From positions 1-6,672 of the forward strand of contig PKXI01000059.1 of the NCBI GenBank assembly GCA_003133425.1: a stretch of 6,672 nt of DNA, in the 5' to 3' direction. The DNA comes from Acidobacteriaceae bacterium (GTDB taxonomy: Bacteria > Acidobacteriota > Terriglobia > Terriglobales > Acidobacteriaceae). A program made the position numbers and the translations under genes. Shown in pieces: positions 5,535 to 6,672 of this stretch (its first letter is position 1; every line of letters begins with the position of its first letter). Below the pieces are notes generated by a model, which worked only from the letters and a program-made list of their open reading frames with translations, was not told the origin of the DNA and did no database searches.

Positions 5535-6672
5535 TTACTGGGATGCTGTTCGTTCGCGTTTCCACCAGATAAAGAGTAGTAGGGCACCTGAAAGCGCGCT
5601 GATCATCCAGCCCGCGGTCTGGTCTGGCGTGCGAGCGTATGCAATGTCGATCTTCGAAACACCGCTGTTAATCGGCAGGGCGATCAGGCCGTCTTTGCGG
5701 TGTGGCCGGGCGCCTACAGGGCCTCCGTTGACGGTGATTCTCCAGGCAGGATAGTCCCGAAGGCTGAGCACGACGAAGCCAGGAATGGGACTCGATACAT
5801 TGAAGTGAAGCCTGTGCGCGAGGGCGATCGAATAGCGGGCACCCGTTTGCGGGGCCGGGTCTGTCGGATGGACGGCAATCCAAAGCATCGGGTTCGCGTG
5901 GTCAAGCGCCAAAGGGTCGGCACCGACGGGTGTGTACTCATCGGTTGGGTCGTAGCGCCCTTCGTGATAAAAGTCGTGCACGATGCCGGGCACAGCGAGT
6001 GTCGGGTAGCATGGCTGGCGGAAAAAATGGTCGCCGCCCAGCGTAAAGGTCAGCGTCAATGCCAGTGCCGTTGCCGCTGCGACAGCCGGATGCAATTTGG
6101 TTCGGCGTATCGCCAACGCCGATAACGCGGTCGTCGTTGCGCCGAGGATCGTGCAGAATCTCCATGGGAATTGTAGGTACTTGAGCTCTGGCACATCCTT
6201 CCATAGGAAGGCGCTGGGAGCGGTAAGCAAGAAGGCAACGACACACGTGAGCAGAGCGAGAGCGCCAAGGATTGCGCGATTGCGCGCGTCGTTTTCCGAG
6301 GGTACGCGCTCATTGTCGTGCCTGCCAACATGGAGTGAAATCGCGGCAAAAACTCCGCTCAGGACGAGGAGGGTGATTCCGCAGAGCGAGGCGTTGCGGA
6401 GAATGGCGTCGTGGGATGCATCGCCGATGTGGCCGAAAGCGAAGTTATCCTGATATCGTACGCCCCTCATGAACGGCATGTTGATCTGGACCCAATGCTG
6501 CTCAATGGCTGCAGGGAGAATATAAAAGGCTGCGAGTCCGATCCCGAGAAGGGTGCCCGCTGAGATCTTCGCAGCTTCCTCTAAGCAAGCCAGTGGGTCC
6601 TGGGTGCCGTGGTAAGAGGAGACAACACGAATTACGCCCAGCAGTGCAAAGCTGTAGCAGCCCATCACGGCT
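5535..6672 (-). CDS. Polytopic membrane protein, YfhO / PTPS-related type, partial
   Basis: A leftward gene entering from the right edge and ending at the TAA 5535-5537; at least 378 residues are present and the true start is outside the window. Numbering from the GTG at 6666-6668, hydrophobic segments lie at about 36-55, 92-113, 131-156, 168-187, 193-211 and 352-369, so this is an inner-membrane protein. Between the last two lies a large soluble domain (about 212-350), probably extracytoplasmic. The run WKDVPELKYLQFPWRF (156-171) and the C-terminal pattern of a beta-sandwich ending in a DGL...LPINSG...IAYARTP run and a final helix resemble YfhO-like and 6-pyruvoyl-tetrahydropterin-synthase-related membrane proteins. 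Those relatives are thought to act in glycosylation of cell-surface polymers, like GT-C enzymes, but the acceptor is unknown. It converges on the hydrolase fragment, 53 bases away. Confidence 0.8.
   Translation of the reverse strand, partial: AVMGCYSFALLGVIRVVSSYHGTQDPLACLEEAAKISAGTLLGIGLAAFYILPAAIEQHWVQINMPFMRGVRYQDNFAFGHIGDASHDAILRNASLCGITLLVLSGVFAAISLHVGRHDNERVPSENDARNRAILGALALLTCVVAFLLTAPSAFLWKDVPELKYLQFPWRFCTILGATTTALSALAIRRTKLHPAVAAATALALTLTFTLGGDHFFRQPCYPTLAVPGIVHDFYHEGRYDPTDEYTPVGADPLALDHANPMLWIAVHPTDPAPQTGARYSIALAHRLHFNVSSPIPGFVVLSLRDYPAWRITVNGGPVGARPHRKDGLIALPINSGVSKIDIAYARTPDQTAGWMISALSGALLLFIWWKRERTASQ

Noticed and set aside
5700..6453. Plus-strand open frames inside the membrane-protein gene
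   Set aside because: They are antisense shadows of a long frame with consistent membrane topology.

Overview
The window looks like a chromosomal segment of a moderately G+C-rich Gram-negative-type bacterium. An acidobacterial source is my best guess. That guess rests on the impression given by the phosphofructokinase, the YfhO/PTPS-related-like membrane protein and the relic resolvase and IS3-type transposase; no single marker here proves it. There are no rRNA, tRNA, CRISPR or phage structural genes.

Layout. Bases 1-352 carry no recognisable gene; one frame stays open from the left edge to 291 but resembles nothing I know. Two leftward genes follow, read from about 2282 down to 353. The first is a small protein with a helix-hairpin-helix and a DNA-glycosylase-like signature. 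Below it, after 187 bases, is a phosphofructokinase whose active site carries the Asp and Lys substitutions typical of pyrophosphate-dependent enzymes. Both have strong purine-rich ribosome binding sites, and a good sigma70-like promoter precedes the pair. A 420-base divergent intergenic region (2283-2702) separates them from a rightward gene for a secreted, cysteine-containing orphan protein (2703-3719). Its reading frame continues past the amber stop for another 68 codons to a second amber stop. A second orphan frame (to 4239) follows, then two back-to-back hairpins ending in a T-run, which is a probable terminator and possibly also a mobile-element end.

Bases about 4440-5481 are a graveyard. 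They hold the C-terminal part of a serine resolvase on the minus strand (deleted and interrupted), a fragment of an IS3-family transposase on the plus strand carrying only the first catalytic Asp, and, joined abruptly to it at about 5050, the C-terminal 143 residues of what looks like an alpha-galactosidase-type glycoside hydrolase. The window ends in a leftward multi-spanning membrane protein that runs off the right edge.

Working together. The phosphofructokinase is central carbon metabolism, and its two-gene leftward arrangement looks ordinary. The middle of the window (about 2700-5480) is accessory, with orphan secreted proteins next to mobile-element debris, consistent with insertion, deletion and decay. 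I do not see a convincing new multi-gene system. The most unusual items are the split secreted orphan with an in-frame amber codon followed by a hairpin, and the tandem hairpins at 4257-4316.
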